DNA from: Capra hircus
Taxonomy: Eukaryota > Chordata > Mammalia > Artiodactyla > Bovidae
Direction of reading: 5' to 3'
Assembly: GCF_001704415.2 (NCBI RefSeq)
Contig: NC_030820.1
Coordinates: forward strand, 46,172,036 to 46,236,035
DNA length: 64,000 nt
In this document: positions 58,301 to 62,726 of the stretch, piece after piece
How positions within the stretch are numbered: the first letter of the stretch is position 1
Layout of the letters: every line of letters begins with the position of its first letter
Position numbers and translations under genes: made by a program
The notes under the pieces: model-generated
Seen by the model: the letters and a program-made list of their open reading frames with translations, nothing else
Databases searched by the model: none
Told to the model about the DNA's origin: nothing

Positions 58301-60553
58301 AGGGATGTATGTGGAGGCCGCCCCTTGGGCGAAGGGACTGTGCCTGGAAGCAGCAGCACCAACCACTCCTCAGGGCCTTCACGTGGCACTTGAGCAAGGA
58401 CAGTGGCTTTAGCACCACTGGCCACTGTTCCTCTCACCCGCCTCGTTTCCTGAAGGGTGGAGGCCTGAGGGGGCCTGTCTGCAGGCTCAGGGCAGGAGCC
58501 CCTAGGGAGGCTCCTTCTGAAATCTCTGGGGGGCAGGTGGGTTGGCCTGTGGCTGACGCAGGCTGGTGTTCTCGGCCACACGCTGCACCGCCAGAGGGCT
58601 CGGCAGACAGAAGGGGCGAGTGGACGGCAGAGCTTCCTCCCCACTCAGTGCTGTGTTTCAGGGCGAGCAGCAGCAAGCCCGTCTGAGCACAAGTCCTCCA
58701 CCTCTAAAGCTGCCTGTCTACTCTCGTGTGAAGGCAGGAGCCCCAGAAAGGTGTCCACCAGAAACAGTAGGGGTCCGCCTCAGTTTGCACTGAGGTGTAA
58801 GTAGCCATCTCAGCCTTCTGTTTTTGTATTTTTTTAAGAAAATAATTTCAAGTGGCTTGTATTGCCTCCCTCACATATTTTCTATCTAGTTGAAAAGGTG
58901 CCATTTCCACTGGGAAGTGTGTGGCCAGGGTTCCCCTGTGGGTTTCTCTTGCCTGTTCTGAGCGTCACTTAGATGCCGTGAAGCTTGCTCCTTTTTCTAC
59001 TCTCAGAGGCGCCAAGAGGGAAGGAGCAGCAGGCTCGGTCGTGAGGGGCTTCTCTCCTCAGAGTGTGAGCAGCACCACGGCTCTGCTGTCACCCCCCTCC
59101 CCAGGCCTGTGGCTCCCCCAGGCAGCCCCATCAGTCACTTGGTGCAGAGAAGGGAGGGTGTGAGGCTGGGTCACATCGGTGACTGCCTCACTGAGCACGG
59201 CCCAGCCACCCTTAGCCTCTGTGGCCCCAGGAGGGCTCCAGCAGCCTCCCGCTGCCCCCTGTACCCCTTCTCAGTGAACTGTGGGGTCCACACTGACTCT
59301 GATGCTGTACCCTCAACGCCACATGTCAGGATAAAACCATCCCCAGTGTGGCCACGAGCAGTCACGTGACTCACAGACGTGCAGTTCTCTCGAGCAGCTC
59401 CCTCGGGGTGATGCTCGTCACAGAGCCAGCCCCGGGAGTCTCCAGTGTCCCTCTTCCATTTTAATGTGATCATTGGACATACTAAGCAAAATACACACTT
59501 TTTGTTAACAGGCATACCCTATGCTTTTAGGAAACAGTGATGACTTTCCCCAGACACTTCCTGCCTGACAGCTGAAACAAAACATTCTCTGTATCTGACT
59601 CCAGCAGCCACTGCAGGCCCCGGAGCTTGACCCCACTCTCCACGGGGCTCCGGTGTGCTAAGGTTCTTAAACATTCATGTCTTAAAAGCCCTACTTCCTG
59701 ATGTCAAGGTGGCCTAAAGTATAAAACATTGGACTTAGTTAGGCTTTTACAAACTGGGCAGACGAGATACTGTGGGTGGTCCTCCTGAAAGATCCAAGTA
59801 AGACACTTCTGGATGGAGCTCTGGCGTCCCCAGGAACTCACCCACCTGAATCAGGTCCCCTGTGTTGCCCTCACCCAGTTCCTGAGACAGAATCTGTCAG
59901 TGTGCCCCAGGTCTGCAGTCGAGCTCTGAGGTACCTGACCCAGCATGGTGGCTCATCTGCTCACATGCACACGTGTTCACCCCCTGGGGACAGAGGCAGG
60001 TCAGGACTAGCCCTAGCGCCCACTGTCCCAGCTCAGCAACGGTCCCGCCGACTGCACTGCAGGCTTCCCAAGTGCCTTTGGGGATGGGCTGCACCCTTAG
60101 GGCCTTGTGTAGAATCAGGGAAGGCAGGGGTGGGCTGCCACCCTGAGAGCAGGTTGGTAAGAGGTGTGGACGCATGGAGTGTCAGAGCTGCTCTGGAACC
60201 TGCAGACCGGAGAAGGCTCAGTGCCCAGCAGGAACCCAGTGGGGCATCCAGACAGAATGGAGTCGCTCCAATTGTACAGTGATGCTTCTTTCTCTTCCAG
60301 TGCCGTGTTCACCTGGACAAACTTGCTGGTGGTTGTGGTTGAGCTCGATGGGTCCGAGCAGGAAGCCCTGGACCTGGTCCCCCTGGTGACCAACGTGGTC
60401 CTGGAGGAGCACTACCTGGTGGTGGGGGTGGTGGTGGTGGTGGACATCGGTGTCATCCCCATCAACTCCCGGGGCGAGAAGCAGCGCATGCACCTGCGTG
60501 ATGGCTTCCTGGCCGACCAGCTGGACCCCATCTACGTGGCCTACAACATGTAG
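4197..60553 (+). CDS. DIP2C: DIP2C, C-terminal 892 residues in 20 exons (gene-level entry)
   Basis: Twenty exons (listed separately) join in frame to 892 complete codons plus TAG. The 5' end is cut by the window: the first base completes a codon from an upstream exon. DIP2 proteins carry an N-terminal DMAP1-binding domain, not present here, followed by two adenylate-forming domains related to fatty-acyl-AMP ligases. Numbering from P1 at 4198, domain one ends around residue 270 and domain two runs from about 305 to the end. Family-level knowledge links DIP2 proteins to diacylglycerol/lipid homeostasis and neural development; the reaction of this paralog is not shown by sequence. The choice of DIP2C over DIP2A/DIP2B rests on remembered paralog-specific stretches such as GTIANSLTCVQLHKRAEK and MERGHLQDGDHVALVYPPG. 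No stop or frameshift interrupts the exons, so the gene looks intact. If the total matches the human protein (about 1556 residues from memory), these are residues about 665-1556. Confidence 0.9.
4337..6151 (+). other. Introns 1 and 2 (split by exon 2)
   Basis: Intron 1 is 4337-4841 and intron 2 is 4979-6151. Apart from splice sites I see no repeat or gene. Chance reading frames here overlap exon sequence in other frames. Confidence 0.7.
4842..4978 (+). CDS. DIP2C: DIP2C window exon 2
   Basis: Residues 48-92 plus the split Ala47. It reads IMCSVKPDGVPQLCRTDEVG and ends at YGLSGMTKNTFE. The acceptor is gcattcag|CCATC and the donor is TTCGAG|gtaggt, ending in phase 0. It corresponds to the stretch before the A7-like motif of the first adenylate-forming domain. 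The GELCVCAVATG run is a beta-strand core segment typical of the superfamily ('GEL.V.G'). Confidence 0.92.
6152..6360 (+). CDS. DIP2C: DIP2C window exon 3
   Basis: Residues 93-161 plus two bases of Arg162. The acceptor is tccccag|GTGTTC and the donor is GGGAAG|gtgggt. It carries the A7-like motif of domain one, RTGLLGFVGPGGLVFVVGK, in place of the usual RTGDLG, and then MVVSGRRHNADDI, the hinge region into the C-terminal subdomain. The Leu where classical ligases have Asp in the A7 motif is notable; I cannot tell from sequence whether domain one is catalytic. Confidence 0.93.
6361..7952 (+). other. Introns 3 and 4 (split by exon 4)
   Basis: Intron 3 is 6361-7362 and intron 4 is 7478-7952. 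Unique-looking sequence, with no recognisable interspersed repeat. Confidence 0.65.
7363..7477 (+). CDS. DIP2C: DIP2C window exon 4
   Basis: Residues 163-200 plus the last base of Arg162. It reads IAVFSVTVLHDERIVIVAEQ and ends MSRVLQ. The acceptor is tatccacag|AATAGCC and the donor is CTGCAG|gtagct, phase 0. This is part of the C-terminal subdomain of the first adenylate-forming unit, where related ligases have a beta-strand followed by an acidic helix (PDSTEEDSFQW here). Confidence 0.92.
7953..8154 (+). CDS. DIP2C: DIP2C window exon 5
   Basis: Residues 201-267 plus one base of Glu268. It starts AIDSIHQVGVYCLALVPA and includes LPKTPLGGIHLSETK and CPHTCVTNLPKPRQKQP. The acceptor is gctttccag|GCAATC and the donor is CAACCAG|gtacgt. 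It is the final portion of the first adenylate-forming unit. The LPKTPLGGIHLSETK run resembles the region holding the A10 lysine of ligases, although equivalence of the lysine is inferred only. Confidence 0.92.
8155..10654 (+). other. Intron 5
   Basis: It contains the composite Bov-tA SINE at 8581-8888. The rest is unique-looking with no gene. Confidence 0.7.
8581..8888 (-). repeat. Composite Bov-tA SINE with two tRNA-derived segments
   Basis: Read on the minus strand it starts ccctgatagctcagttggta, a tRNA-derived head, then a second head (cttgtggctcagctggtaaag), then a Bov-A body ending at gtcggacacaactgagcgac. The tandem double head is also seen at 27490-27785. Confidence 0.88.
10655..10764 (+). 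CDS. DIP2C: DIP2C window exon 6
   Basis: Residues 269-304 plus two bases of Glu268. It reads IGPASVMVGNLVSGKRIAQ, then ASGRDLGQIEDNDQARK. The acceptor is gctttgcag|AGATCGG and the donor is CGGAAG|gtgaga, phase 0. It forms the linker between the two adenylate-forming units. The DLGQIEDNDQ wording fits DIP2C better than the DIP2A form I remember. Confidence 0.92.
10765..12009 (+). other. Intron 6
   Basis: A weak tRNA-SINE-like stretch lies near 11770-11830 (acttccctcgtggtgg). Nothing else was recognised. Confidence 0.6.
12010..12090 (+). CDS. DIP2C: DIP2C window exon 7
   Basis: Residues 305-331, 27 complete codons, reading FLFLSEVLQWRAQTTPDHV and ending LLNCR. The acceptor is ctgttccag|TTCCTG and the donor is TGTAGG|gtgagg. 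It opens the second adenylate-forming domain. It is 81 bases and symmetric (phase 0 at both ends), so skipping it would keep frame. Confidence 0.92.
12288..12497 (-). repeat. Bov-tA SINE
   Basis: The minus strand reads tRNA-derived ctgatggctcagcaggtaaac, then gacatgggttcgatccctga and a Bov-A body. It is bordered by a GT microsatellite at 12266-12286 and an AT-rich one after it. Confidence 0.9.
12498..12615. repeat. TA/CA/TGTA microsatellite
   Basis: Mixed tatatacacacatac, tgtatgta and acacacac runs next to the SINE. Possibly grown from its tail. Confidence 0.85.
14881..15113 (+). repeat. Bov-tA SINE with internal head duplication
   Basis: It starts cttccctggtggctcagagg and ends gactgagcgactttcacttt. 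The segment gaatgcaggagaccc is repeated (14927-14941, then 14935 on), a small internal duplication in the tRNA-derived part. Confidence 0.9.
16304..16431 (+). repeat. Bov-A monomer SINE
   Basis: It starts ctgctgctgctaagttgttt and ends ccatttccttctcc. Confidence 0.88.
18930..19140 (+). repeat. Old L1 3'-end remnant
   Basis: The stretch tgttctgaagctgactgtgg, then ttgtacattttaaatcagtg and an A-rich end (ttaaaaaaatatc), resembles the 3' end of an old mammalian L1. It ends about 35 bases before exon 8. Confidence 0.55.
19174..19297 (+). CDS. DIP2C: DIP2C window exon 8
   Basis: Residues 332-372 plus one base of Gly373. It reads GTIANSLTCVQLHKRAEK, then a GDHVALVYPPG stretch equivalent to 'GDRVAL..PNG' near the start of ligase domains. 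The acceptor is gatactcag|GGCACA and the donor is CCACCAG|gtaaga. An old L1 3' end reaches to about 35 bases upstream of the acceptor. The stretch is one of the main reasons for calling the paralog DIP2C. Confidence 0.93.
19298..20745 (+). other. Introns 8 and 9 (split by exon 9)
   Basis: Intron 8 is 19298-19770 and intron 9 is 19893-20745. No repeat family was recognised and there is no gene. Confidence 0.65.
19771..19892 (+). CDS. DIP2C: DIP2C window exon 9
   Basis: Residues 374-413 plus two bases of Gly373. It reads IDLIAAFYGCLYAG, then CVPITVRPPHPQNIATTLP and ends MIVE. The acceptor is tctgtgcag|GGATAG and the donor is GTGGAG|gtaatg, phase 0. It is the conserved helix-strand pair of ligases ('AFLGCLYAGAVPVP..PP'). 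Confidence 0.93.
20746..20857 (+). CDS. DIP2C: DIP2C window exon 10
   Basis: Residues 414-450 plus one base of Asp451. It starts VSRSACLMTTQLICKLLRS and ends AWPPILDT. The acceptor is accctcag|GTGAGCC and the donor is GACACAG|gttggt. Two oddities: the exon begins with GTGAGC directly after CAG, which is itself a good donor sequence, and the real donor GTTGGT is weak. The 112-base length means that skipping it would shift the frame. Confidence 0.92.
20946..21055 (+). CDS. DIP2C: DIP2C window exon 11
   Basis: Residues 452-487 plus two bases of Asp451. It reads DLPKKRPAQIYKPSNPDT, then LAYLDFSVSTTGMLAGVK. The acceptor is ctctccag|ATGATT and the donor is GTGAAG|gtgaga, phase 0. It contains the position of the A3 phosphate-binding loop (usual form YTSGSTGxPKGV), here FSVSTTGMLAGV. 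The proline-lysine of classical ligases is absent and Ala-Gly stands there, as in fatty-acyl-AMP-ligase-like proteins. Confidence 0.93.
21824..22030 (-). repeat. BOVA2 SINE inside the old L1
   Basis: The plus strand reads gtccatggggtcgctaagag through to a (CAG)n run ending at 22030. It is in the opposite orientation to the copy at 175-454. Confidence 0.9.
22500..22617 (-). repeat. CHR-type tRNA SINE
   Basis: The minus strand reads gggagttcccttgtcattta, an accumulation of changes on the CHR head, then tccagacttttactgccaag. The plus strand has ggatcttggttccctgacca, typical of the cetartiodactyl CHR group. Confidence 0.7.
22886..23094 (-). repeat. Bov-tA SINE with 8-bp target duplication
   Basis: The body runs from gtgtgtgttagtcgctcagt to gagctacaagggaagcct. 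The flanking duplication cttttact lies at 22878-22885 and 23095-23102, inside the old L1. Confidence 0.92.
23457..25683 (+). mobile_element. Younger L1, 5'-truncated ORF2 and 3' end
   Basis: Plus-strand L1 ORF2 reverse-transcriptase end and beyond: gcagatgacatgatgctttg (23645), then a long conserved stretch (23920-25300) and an A-rich 3' end. The reading frame is broken many times, so no protein is expected. It splits an older antisense L1. Confidence 0.85.
25684..25850 (-). mobile_element. Old L1, antisense, right part
   Basis: The plus strand reads ggttttatttctgggctatc and then ctttatgccactaccacact, the direct continuation of the antisense L1 interrupted at 23456. Confidence 0.75.
26792..26922 (+). 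CDS. DIP2C: DIP2C window exon 12
   Basis: Residues 488-530 plus two bases of Ser531. It starts MSHAATSAFCRSIKLQ and ends CLDPYCGLGFVLWCLC. The acceptor is gtcttgcag|ATGTCT and the donor is CTGTAG|gtgagt. It continues straight from the A3-like loop ('V..SH' in ligases) into the next helix. It is preceded by a 5.7 kb intron filled with L1 sequence. Confidence 0.93.
27490..27785 (-). repeat. Composite Bov-tA SINE with two tRNA-derived segments
   Basis: It has the same build as 8581-8888: two tRNA-derived heads in tandem and one Bov-A body (gaaagtcgctcagtcgtgcc on the plus strand). Confidence 0.88.
27960..28122 (+). repeat. Old L1 3'-end remnant with homopolymer T run
   Basis: The stretch tgtcagggtgatagaagtgt, then attatacctaagtaaaac, resembles an old L1 3' end. 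It is followed by about 22 T at 28101-28122. Confidence 0.5.
28390..29010. mobile_element. L1 fragments in both orientations
   Basis: About 28390-28640 resembles an antisense old L1 3' region (tttcacagcaagattgcagg). About 28650-29010 is plus-strand L1 ORF2 (aacagatggtgttggaacaa, aacataaaactataaaactc). The junction could be a 5' inversion or two elements side by side. Confidence 0.6.
30901..31045 (+). repeat. Bov-tA SINE (short)
   Basis: It starts attccctggtggctcagatgg, has gacctgggttcaaaccctgg and a truncated Bov-A body. It lies directly before the BovB. Confidence 0.85.
31047..34507 (+). mobile_element. BovB (RTE) LINE, long but broken
   Basis: About 3.4 kb, near the expected full length of roughly 3.2 kb. 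An endonuclease-like reading frame at 31437-32069 carries IGTWNVRFMNQGKLE and ILGISELRWTGMG, then stops at TAG. A reverse-transcriptase region follows in several frames: YVKAFDCVGHNKLW near 33445 and the catalytic LRYADDA at 33736-33756. The end is gactgagcaactgaactgaac. Frame shifts and stops throughout mean no functional protein. Confidence 0.92.
34629..34755 (+). repeat. Bov-A SINE with 9-bp target duplication
   Basis: It carries tggttagtcgcttcagttgt to ccattcctcctccaac. The duplication tttctggag lies at 34620-34628 and 34756-34764, within the inverted L1 block. Confidence 0.92.
34877..35162 (+). mobile_element. 5'-truncated BovB with 8-bp target duplication
   Basis: This is the BovB 3' end: gatgctaaagctgaaactcc to gagcgactgaactgaactg. 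The duplication acactgat lies at 34869-34876 and 35163-35170, within the inverted L1 block. Confidence 0.9.
35263..37270 (+). mobile_element. L1, sense block (ORF2 3' part and 3' end)
   Basis: ORF2 sequence from gttggcaggatacaaaatca onward, with acttcagactacactacgaagc and caacaggtatgtgaaaagat, to the 3' end near 37270. The reading frame is broken. It pairs with the inverted block at 34515-35262. Confidence 0.85.
37279..37480 (+). repeat. Bov-tA SINE
   Basis: It starts gtccctggggctcagatggt, has gacctgggtttgacccctgg, and ends gcgactgagcctgcacgc. It sits at the 3' end of the L1. Confidence 0.9.
38120..38288 (+). CDS. DIP2C: DIP2C window exon 13
   Basis: Residues 532-587 plus the last base of Ser531. 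It reads VYSGHQSILIPPAELE, then a VSQYKVRDTFCSYSVME stretch ending TESLK. The acceptor is tctctgcag|CGTGTA and the donor is CTCAAG|gtaagc, phase 0. It sits alone between an 11.2 kb and a 3.3 kb intron carrying BovB copies in opposite orientations. Confidence 0.93.
38412..38462. repeat. 17-bp direct duplication around a (TTTA)n T-rich tract
   Basis: tgaaaacctcgttttat occurs at 38412-38428 and 38446-38462. Between them is only ttatttatttatttttt. This is the structure of a target-site duplication flanking nothing but a poly(A)-type tail inserted on the minus strand. Confidence 0.85.
38868..38925. repeat. GA/GT/GTAT microsatellite
   Basis: agagagagtgtgtgtgtata, then gtgtgtatgtatgtatacat. Confidence 0.8.
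39075..40461 (-). mobile_element. BovB LINE, 5'-truncated, minus strand
   Basis: The minus strand reads reverse-transcriptase sequence (MGIPDHLICLLRNLYADQEA, then LRYADDTTIMAESEEELK) down to the 3' end at 39075 (cagttcagttcagtcactca on the plus strand). A candidate 8-bp duplication tattattt lies at 39064-39071 and 40457-40464. Stops and frame shifts are present. Confidence 0.9.
41586..41756 (+). CDS. DIP2C: DIP2C window exon 14
   Basis: Residues 588-644, 57 complete codons. It reads ARGLDLSRVRTCVVVAEE, then RIALTQSFSKLFKDLGLHP and FGCRVNLAICLQ. The acceptor is catttgtag|GCACGA and the donor is TTGCAG|gtgagt. Length is a multiple of three and both ends are phase 0. The FGCRVN run occupies the position of the A5 'YG.TE' region of ligases, with the glutamate not conserved. 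Confidence 0.93.
41757..49009 (+). other. Intron 14 (7.3 kb)
   Basis: It contains a plus-strand BovB (44395-45955). The flanking 41757-44380 and 45970-49009 look unique; I see no exon, RNA gene or further clear repeat in them. Confidence 0.7.
44395..45955 (+). mobile_element. BovB LINE, 5'-truncated, with 13-bp target duplication
   Basis: It begins gatcttcatgaccaagataa and ends gagcgactgaactgaac. Reverse-transcriptase remnants include a LKYTDDATLMAESEEELK stretch, in which the catalytic YADD has become YTDD. The duplication tgatcccaaacaa lies at 44382-44394 and, with one change, at 45956-45968. Confidence 0.92.
49010..49071 (+). CDS. DIP2C: DIP2C window exon 15
   Basis: Residues 645-664 plus two bases of Arg665. 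It reads GTSGPDPTTVYVDMRALRH. The acceptor is gcttgcag|GGAACA and the donor is GACAG|gtattg. At 62 bases it is one of the shortest exons here. It follows the 7.3 kb intron 14, which contains a BovB insertion. Confidence 0.92.
50444..50496. mobile_element. Mariner-like DNA transposon end fragment
   Basis: tgttgggttggcccaacacg followed by gggtttttccctaagatgct, similar to the fragment at 3174-3231. Confidence 0.6.
51349..51587 (+). mobile_element. L1 ORF2 remnant
   Basis: aaaactaaaaggatggttca, then aaattgataacttttagccc and ataaaattagaagtgag, are L1 ORF2-like. The segment cctgaagcaactagagaaa occurs twice at its start (51340 and 51371). Confidence 0.7.
52266..52323 (+). CDS. DIP2C: DIP2C window exon 16
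   Basis: Residues 666-684 plus the last base of Arg665, reading VRLVERGSPHSLPLMESGK. The acceptor is tctttgtag|AGTACG and the donor is GGAAAA|gtaagt, phase 0. It is 58 bases and was recognised by frame continuity and by this conserved DIP2 peptide. Confidence 0.92.
52324..53695 (+). other. Intron 16
   Basis: It contains a 37-base BovB tail insertion (52452-52488). No other repeat or gene was recognised. Confidence 0.7.
52440..52500 (+). mobile_element. 37-bp BovB/Bov-A 3'-tail insertion with 12-bp target duplication
   Basis: The insert at 52452-52488 (gttggacacaactgagcaac, then tgaactgaact) is only the extreme BovB 3' end. The duplication aatatgtcaagt lies at 52440-52451 and, with one change, at 52489-52500. 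Confidence 0.85.
53696..53770 (+). CDS. DIP2C: DIP2C window exon 17
   Basis: Residues 685-709, 25 codons, reading ILPGVRIIIANPETKG then PLGDSHLGE. The acceptor is ccacatag|ATACTT and the donor is GGCGAG|gtgaga, phase 0 at both ends. It matches the ligase segment 'PG....I.D.....L..GE.GEI', continued by IWV at the start of the next exon. Confidence 0.93.
53771..55366 (+). other. Intron 17
   Basis: No interspersed repeat family was recognised and there is no gene. It is moderately GC-rich. Confidence 0.65.
55367..55541 (+). CDS. DIP2C: DIP2C window exon 18
   Basis: Residues 710-767 plus one base of Glu768. It starts IWVHSAHNASGYFTIYGDE and contains ARTGYLGFLRRTELTDANG. The acceptor is ccttacag|ATCTGG and the donor is AATGGAG|gtgaga. 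RTGYLG is the A7-like motif of the second domain, with Tyr in place of the Asp of RTGDLG. Confidence 0.93.
55542..57511 (+). other. Intron 18
   Basis: It contains duplication copy 1 (56911-57280). No gene and no clear SINE. Confidence 0.7.
56911..57280 (+). repeat. Direct duplication, copy 1 (intron 18)
   Basis: It begins cacatgtcagtcacttctca and ends near cttgggcagagggaccgtgc. It matches 57979-58343 at an offset of 1068 bases with only scattered substitutions and one 5-base gap. It does not look like a known interspersed repeat, so it is a local segmental duplication. Confidence 0.93.
57512..57635 (+). CDS. DIP2C: DIP2C window exon 19
   Basis: Residues 769-808, plus two bases of Glu768 at the start and two of Cys809 at the end. 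It reads RHDALYVVGALDEAMELRG, then MRYHPIDIETSVIRAHKS. The acceptor is ccacgcag|AGCGCC and the donor is GAATG|gtgagg. RGMRYHPIDIE is the hinge (A8-like) motif leading to the C-terminal subdomain. The exon is flanked by a ~370-base direct repeat. Confidence 0.93.
57636..60300 (+). other. Intron 19
   Basis: It contains duplication copy 2 (57979-58343). The rest is GC-rich unique-looking sequence without a recognisable gene. Confidence 0.7.
57979..58343 (+). repeat. Direct duplication, copy 2 (intron 19)
   Basis: It begins cacgtgtcagtcacttctca and ends near cttgggcgaagggactgtgc. It is about 97 percent like copy 1 over the stretches I compared by eye. The two copies bracket exon 19. Confidence 0.93.
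60301..60553 (+). CDS. DIP2C: DIP2C window exon 20 (terminal coding exon)
   Basis: Residues 810-892 and the TAG stop at 60551-60553. The acceptor is tctcttccag|TGCCGT. It begins AVFTWTNLLVVVVELDG and ends FLADQLDPIYVAYNM, the strongly conserved DIP2 C terminus. A run of GTG codons (60419-60442, broken by one GGG) encodes VVGVVVVV. The last coding bases are also the first unit of a tandem repeat that continues into the 3' untranslated region. Confidence 0.95.
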
Positions 60554-60935
60554 ATGCCACATAGCGCCCCTTCCACGTGGCCTACAGCATGTAGACGCCG
60601 GGGCCTGCATCTACGTGGCCTACAGGATGTAGACGCTGGGGCCCCCATTTATGTGGCCTACAATATGTAGACGTCACATAGTGTCCCATCTACATGGCCT
60701 ACAACATGTAGATGCCCGGGGCCCCCATCTACGTGGCCCACAATGTGTAGACGCCACAGAGTGTCTCATCTACATGACCTACAACTTGTAGACGCCCACG
60801 TAGTGTCTCATCTACGTGGCCTACAACATGTAGACACCTGGGGCCCCCATCTACATGGTTACAACATGTAGACACCCACGTAGTGTCTCATCTACGTGGC
60901 CTACAACATGTAGACGCCTGGGGCCCCCTGTTCAG
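60530..60935 (+). repeat. Minisatellite starting at the DIP2C stop codon (10 units of 38-42 bases)
   Basis: Each unit contains a version of atctacgtggcctacaacatgtag, the DNA for IYVAYNM-stop. The TAGs fall at 60551, 60592, 60630, 60668, 60709, 60748, 60789, 60831, 60869 and 60911. Two spacer types occur: a 'ggggccccc' form and a 'cacgtagtgtctc' form. The first unit is the coding one and the rest are untranslated. Units differ by several substitutions, so the array is not brand new. Confidence 0.93.
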
Positions 60936-61660
60936 TGTCACAAGTGTGGGCACCAGGGCACCTTCCCCAGCAGAGCCTCACCATGCGGTGGGGAGACTTC
61001 CCACGCGTCCTGGTCGCACAGGGATGAGACATGAATGTGAAGTTTGCTCACGAGGACTTTGCGTTAACTGCCTTTAGTTTGTTGGAAAAGCCCATTTCAA
61101 GAACTTTCTTTTCTTTTTTTTTTAATTATTGAATAATAAGTGCTTTCTTCGTAAATGTGGTATTTTGTTAAGCCAAAATAGCAATTAAAAAAAATATTCT
61201 GCCCTCCAGATGGGTTCTTTTAAACAGTTCATGTAGTGTGACAAAGAATTGTTTTCTCTGTTTTAATGTGTCATGAAATCTTAATGCCATGGACCTGCTA
61301 CTGATTTAAGCCATTGCTGGAGCCCATCCTTTTAGGACAGTGTGTCAAGGTACGAGAAAGCCTTCCAGATAGCACCTTCCAATTAGATTCTAGCCGCTTT
61401 CTTTGTCAGAAACGTACTCAAGAAACAGACTGATGATCGGCCCTCCAAGTTATCATAGAATGAGAGGAAATTATAAATAAGGTGTATTTCGGCAATTACC
61501 TTGCAGATATCTTTGTACTAAACTAAAAAGATAAAATAAGTTAACTCCATATGTAATTATGTACAAAACGTTTAATTTATTTTGATCTCTTTAGAAGTAT
61601 AACAGAGAAAACATTCAAGAATATTAAAGTCTTGTAATGTTTGCTAATATAAAAAGTGTT
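60554..61660 (+). other. DIP2C: DIP2C 3' untranslated region (minimum extent, end uncertain)
   Basis: This is downstream of the stop. The first ~380 bases are the tandem repeat listed separately. From about 61080 the sequence turns AT-rich, as in a typical 3' UTR, with a possible AATTAAA around 61183 and ATTAAA at 61623. The transcript could end just after 61623 or continue to the AATAAA at 63579; the sequence alone does not decide. Confidence 0.6.
61623..61628 (+). promoter_or_regulatory. Candidate poly(A) signal ATTAAA
   Basis: ATTAAA, the most frequent variant hexamer, is followed within 40 bases by GT-rich sequence (tgtaatgtttg, agtgttgtatt). It lies about 1.07 kb after the stop codon, in AT-rich sequence. 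This is a plausible proximal cleavage signal; use is inferred. Confidence 0.4.
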
Positions 61661-62726
61661 GTATTATCTTGCGTGGATAGCATCACAACAGATATATATA
61701 TATATGAAATATAAGTTCACTAAGAACAAAGGGAATTTTAAAGTTTAAAACACAGAACCTGTCACTTGCATGGTGTCCCCTCCGCTGCACTGTAGATAGA
61801 CTCTCGCCGTTGCTGGTGTGAGCAACCAGACGGCCTGCAGCCCAGAGCTTCTATTCTGGAGCCAGAGACCAGCTGTGGGGCCAGCGCCTCGGAGGTGGCG
61901 GACTGGAGCCGGGTGTGCACTTTCCCTCTGCCGCAGGGTCGTGACGGACTGTTGGTGCCACGTGCCCACCGCAACGCGTGGCCTGGGGAGCAGCTGGCCC
62001 ACTGCACGCGCTCCCTCGGCTACAAGAATTCATTGCACAGTGTTTTCATCATTTTGTTTGTCACCTTTTTTTGGTCCTTGGTATGAAAAGGAATGTCGTT
62101 CTGTGGTCATTGGCAGCGGGTTGCGCTGACTCCCTCAGCGGCTTTAAGGGAGGAGACTCACTAGGAGGTCATGCACGGAGCTGCCCCAGCTGTGCTGGCT
62201 GGAGTGGGAGGCCCCCAGCCCCGTCGTCGCTCCTGCTGCAAGGACATGCTTCTGATTTCCGTCTCTTGCTGCTGCCGCCGCCTCATGCACCTTGAAACTT
62301 TGAAAGCCCCTCGCACACTCCTGGATTGAACCAGCTTGTCGGCATCCAGCCAAGAAGAGGTACCAGCTTCCGAGTGAGATCCCCTCCATGATTGCCCCAG
62401 TGTGCCCGGGGTTCCTGTGCAGGGTCTGCCTGGTTCAGAGTGTTGCCAGCGAGACTGAGACCCTCTCTCTGTGGTGGTCTCACCTGCCTTGCTTTGTGCA
62501 CTGGCACTGAGCCCTTTGCCACAAGAGAGTTTTGTTTGACTTCGGAGATCCAAGGCTAATTGCTGTTAGGATTTTAAGTGGCATTTTAAAAAAATTTGTC
62601 TGCATGTGGGGTTTCTTCCATCTCCACAAATTATTTGATTTTTAAAATATTTTTATTTCATTGCTGTGTATGAGTATTTCTCCACATGCTTCAGATAAAC
62701 ATTCCCAGTCTTCTGCTTCCCAAGGG

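Noticed and set aside
57076..58686. Two similar reading frames starting MFMNILGNSAFFPTQTCS (57076 and 58144)
   Set aside because: The similarity comes from the non-coding direct duplication around exon 19, not from a gene pair; the frames diverge after the duplicated part.
60930..61080. Possible translation beyond the stop through the stop-codon repeat
   Set aside because: Every repeat unit carries TAG, often in a different frame, and nothing suggests programmed readthrough.
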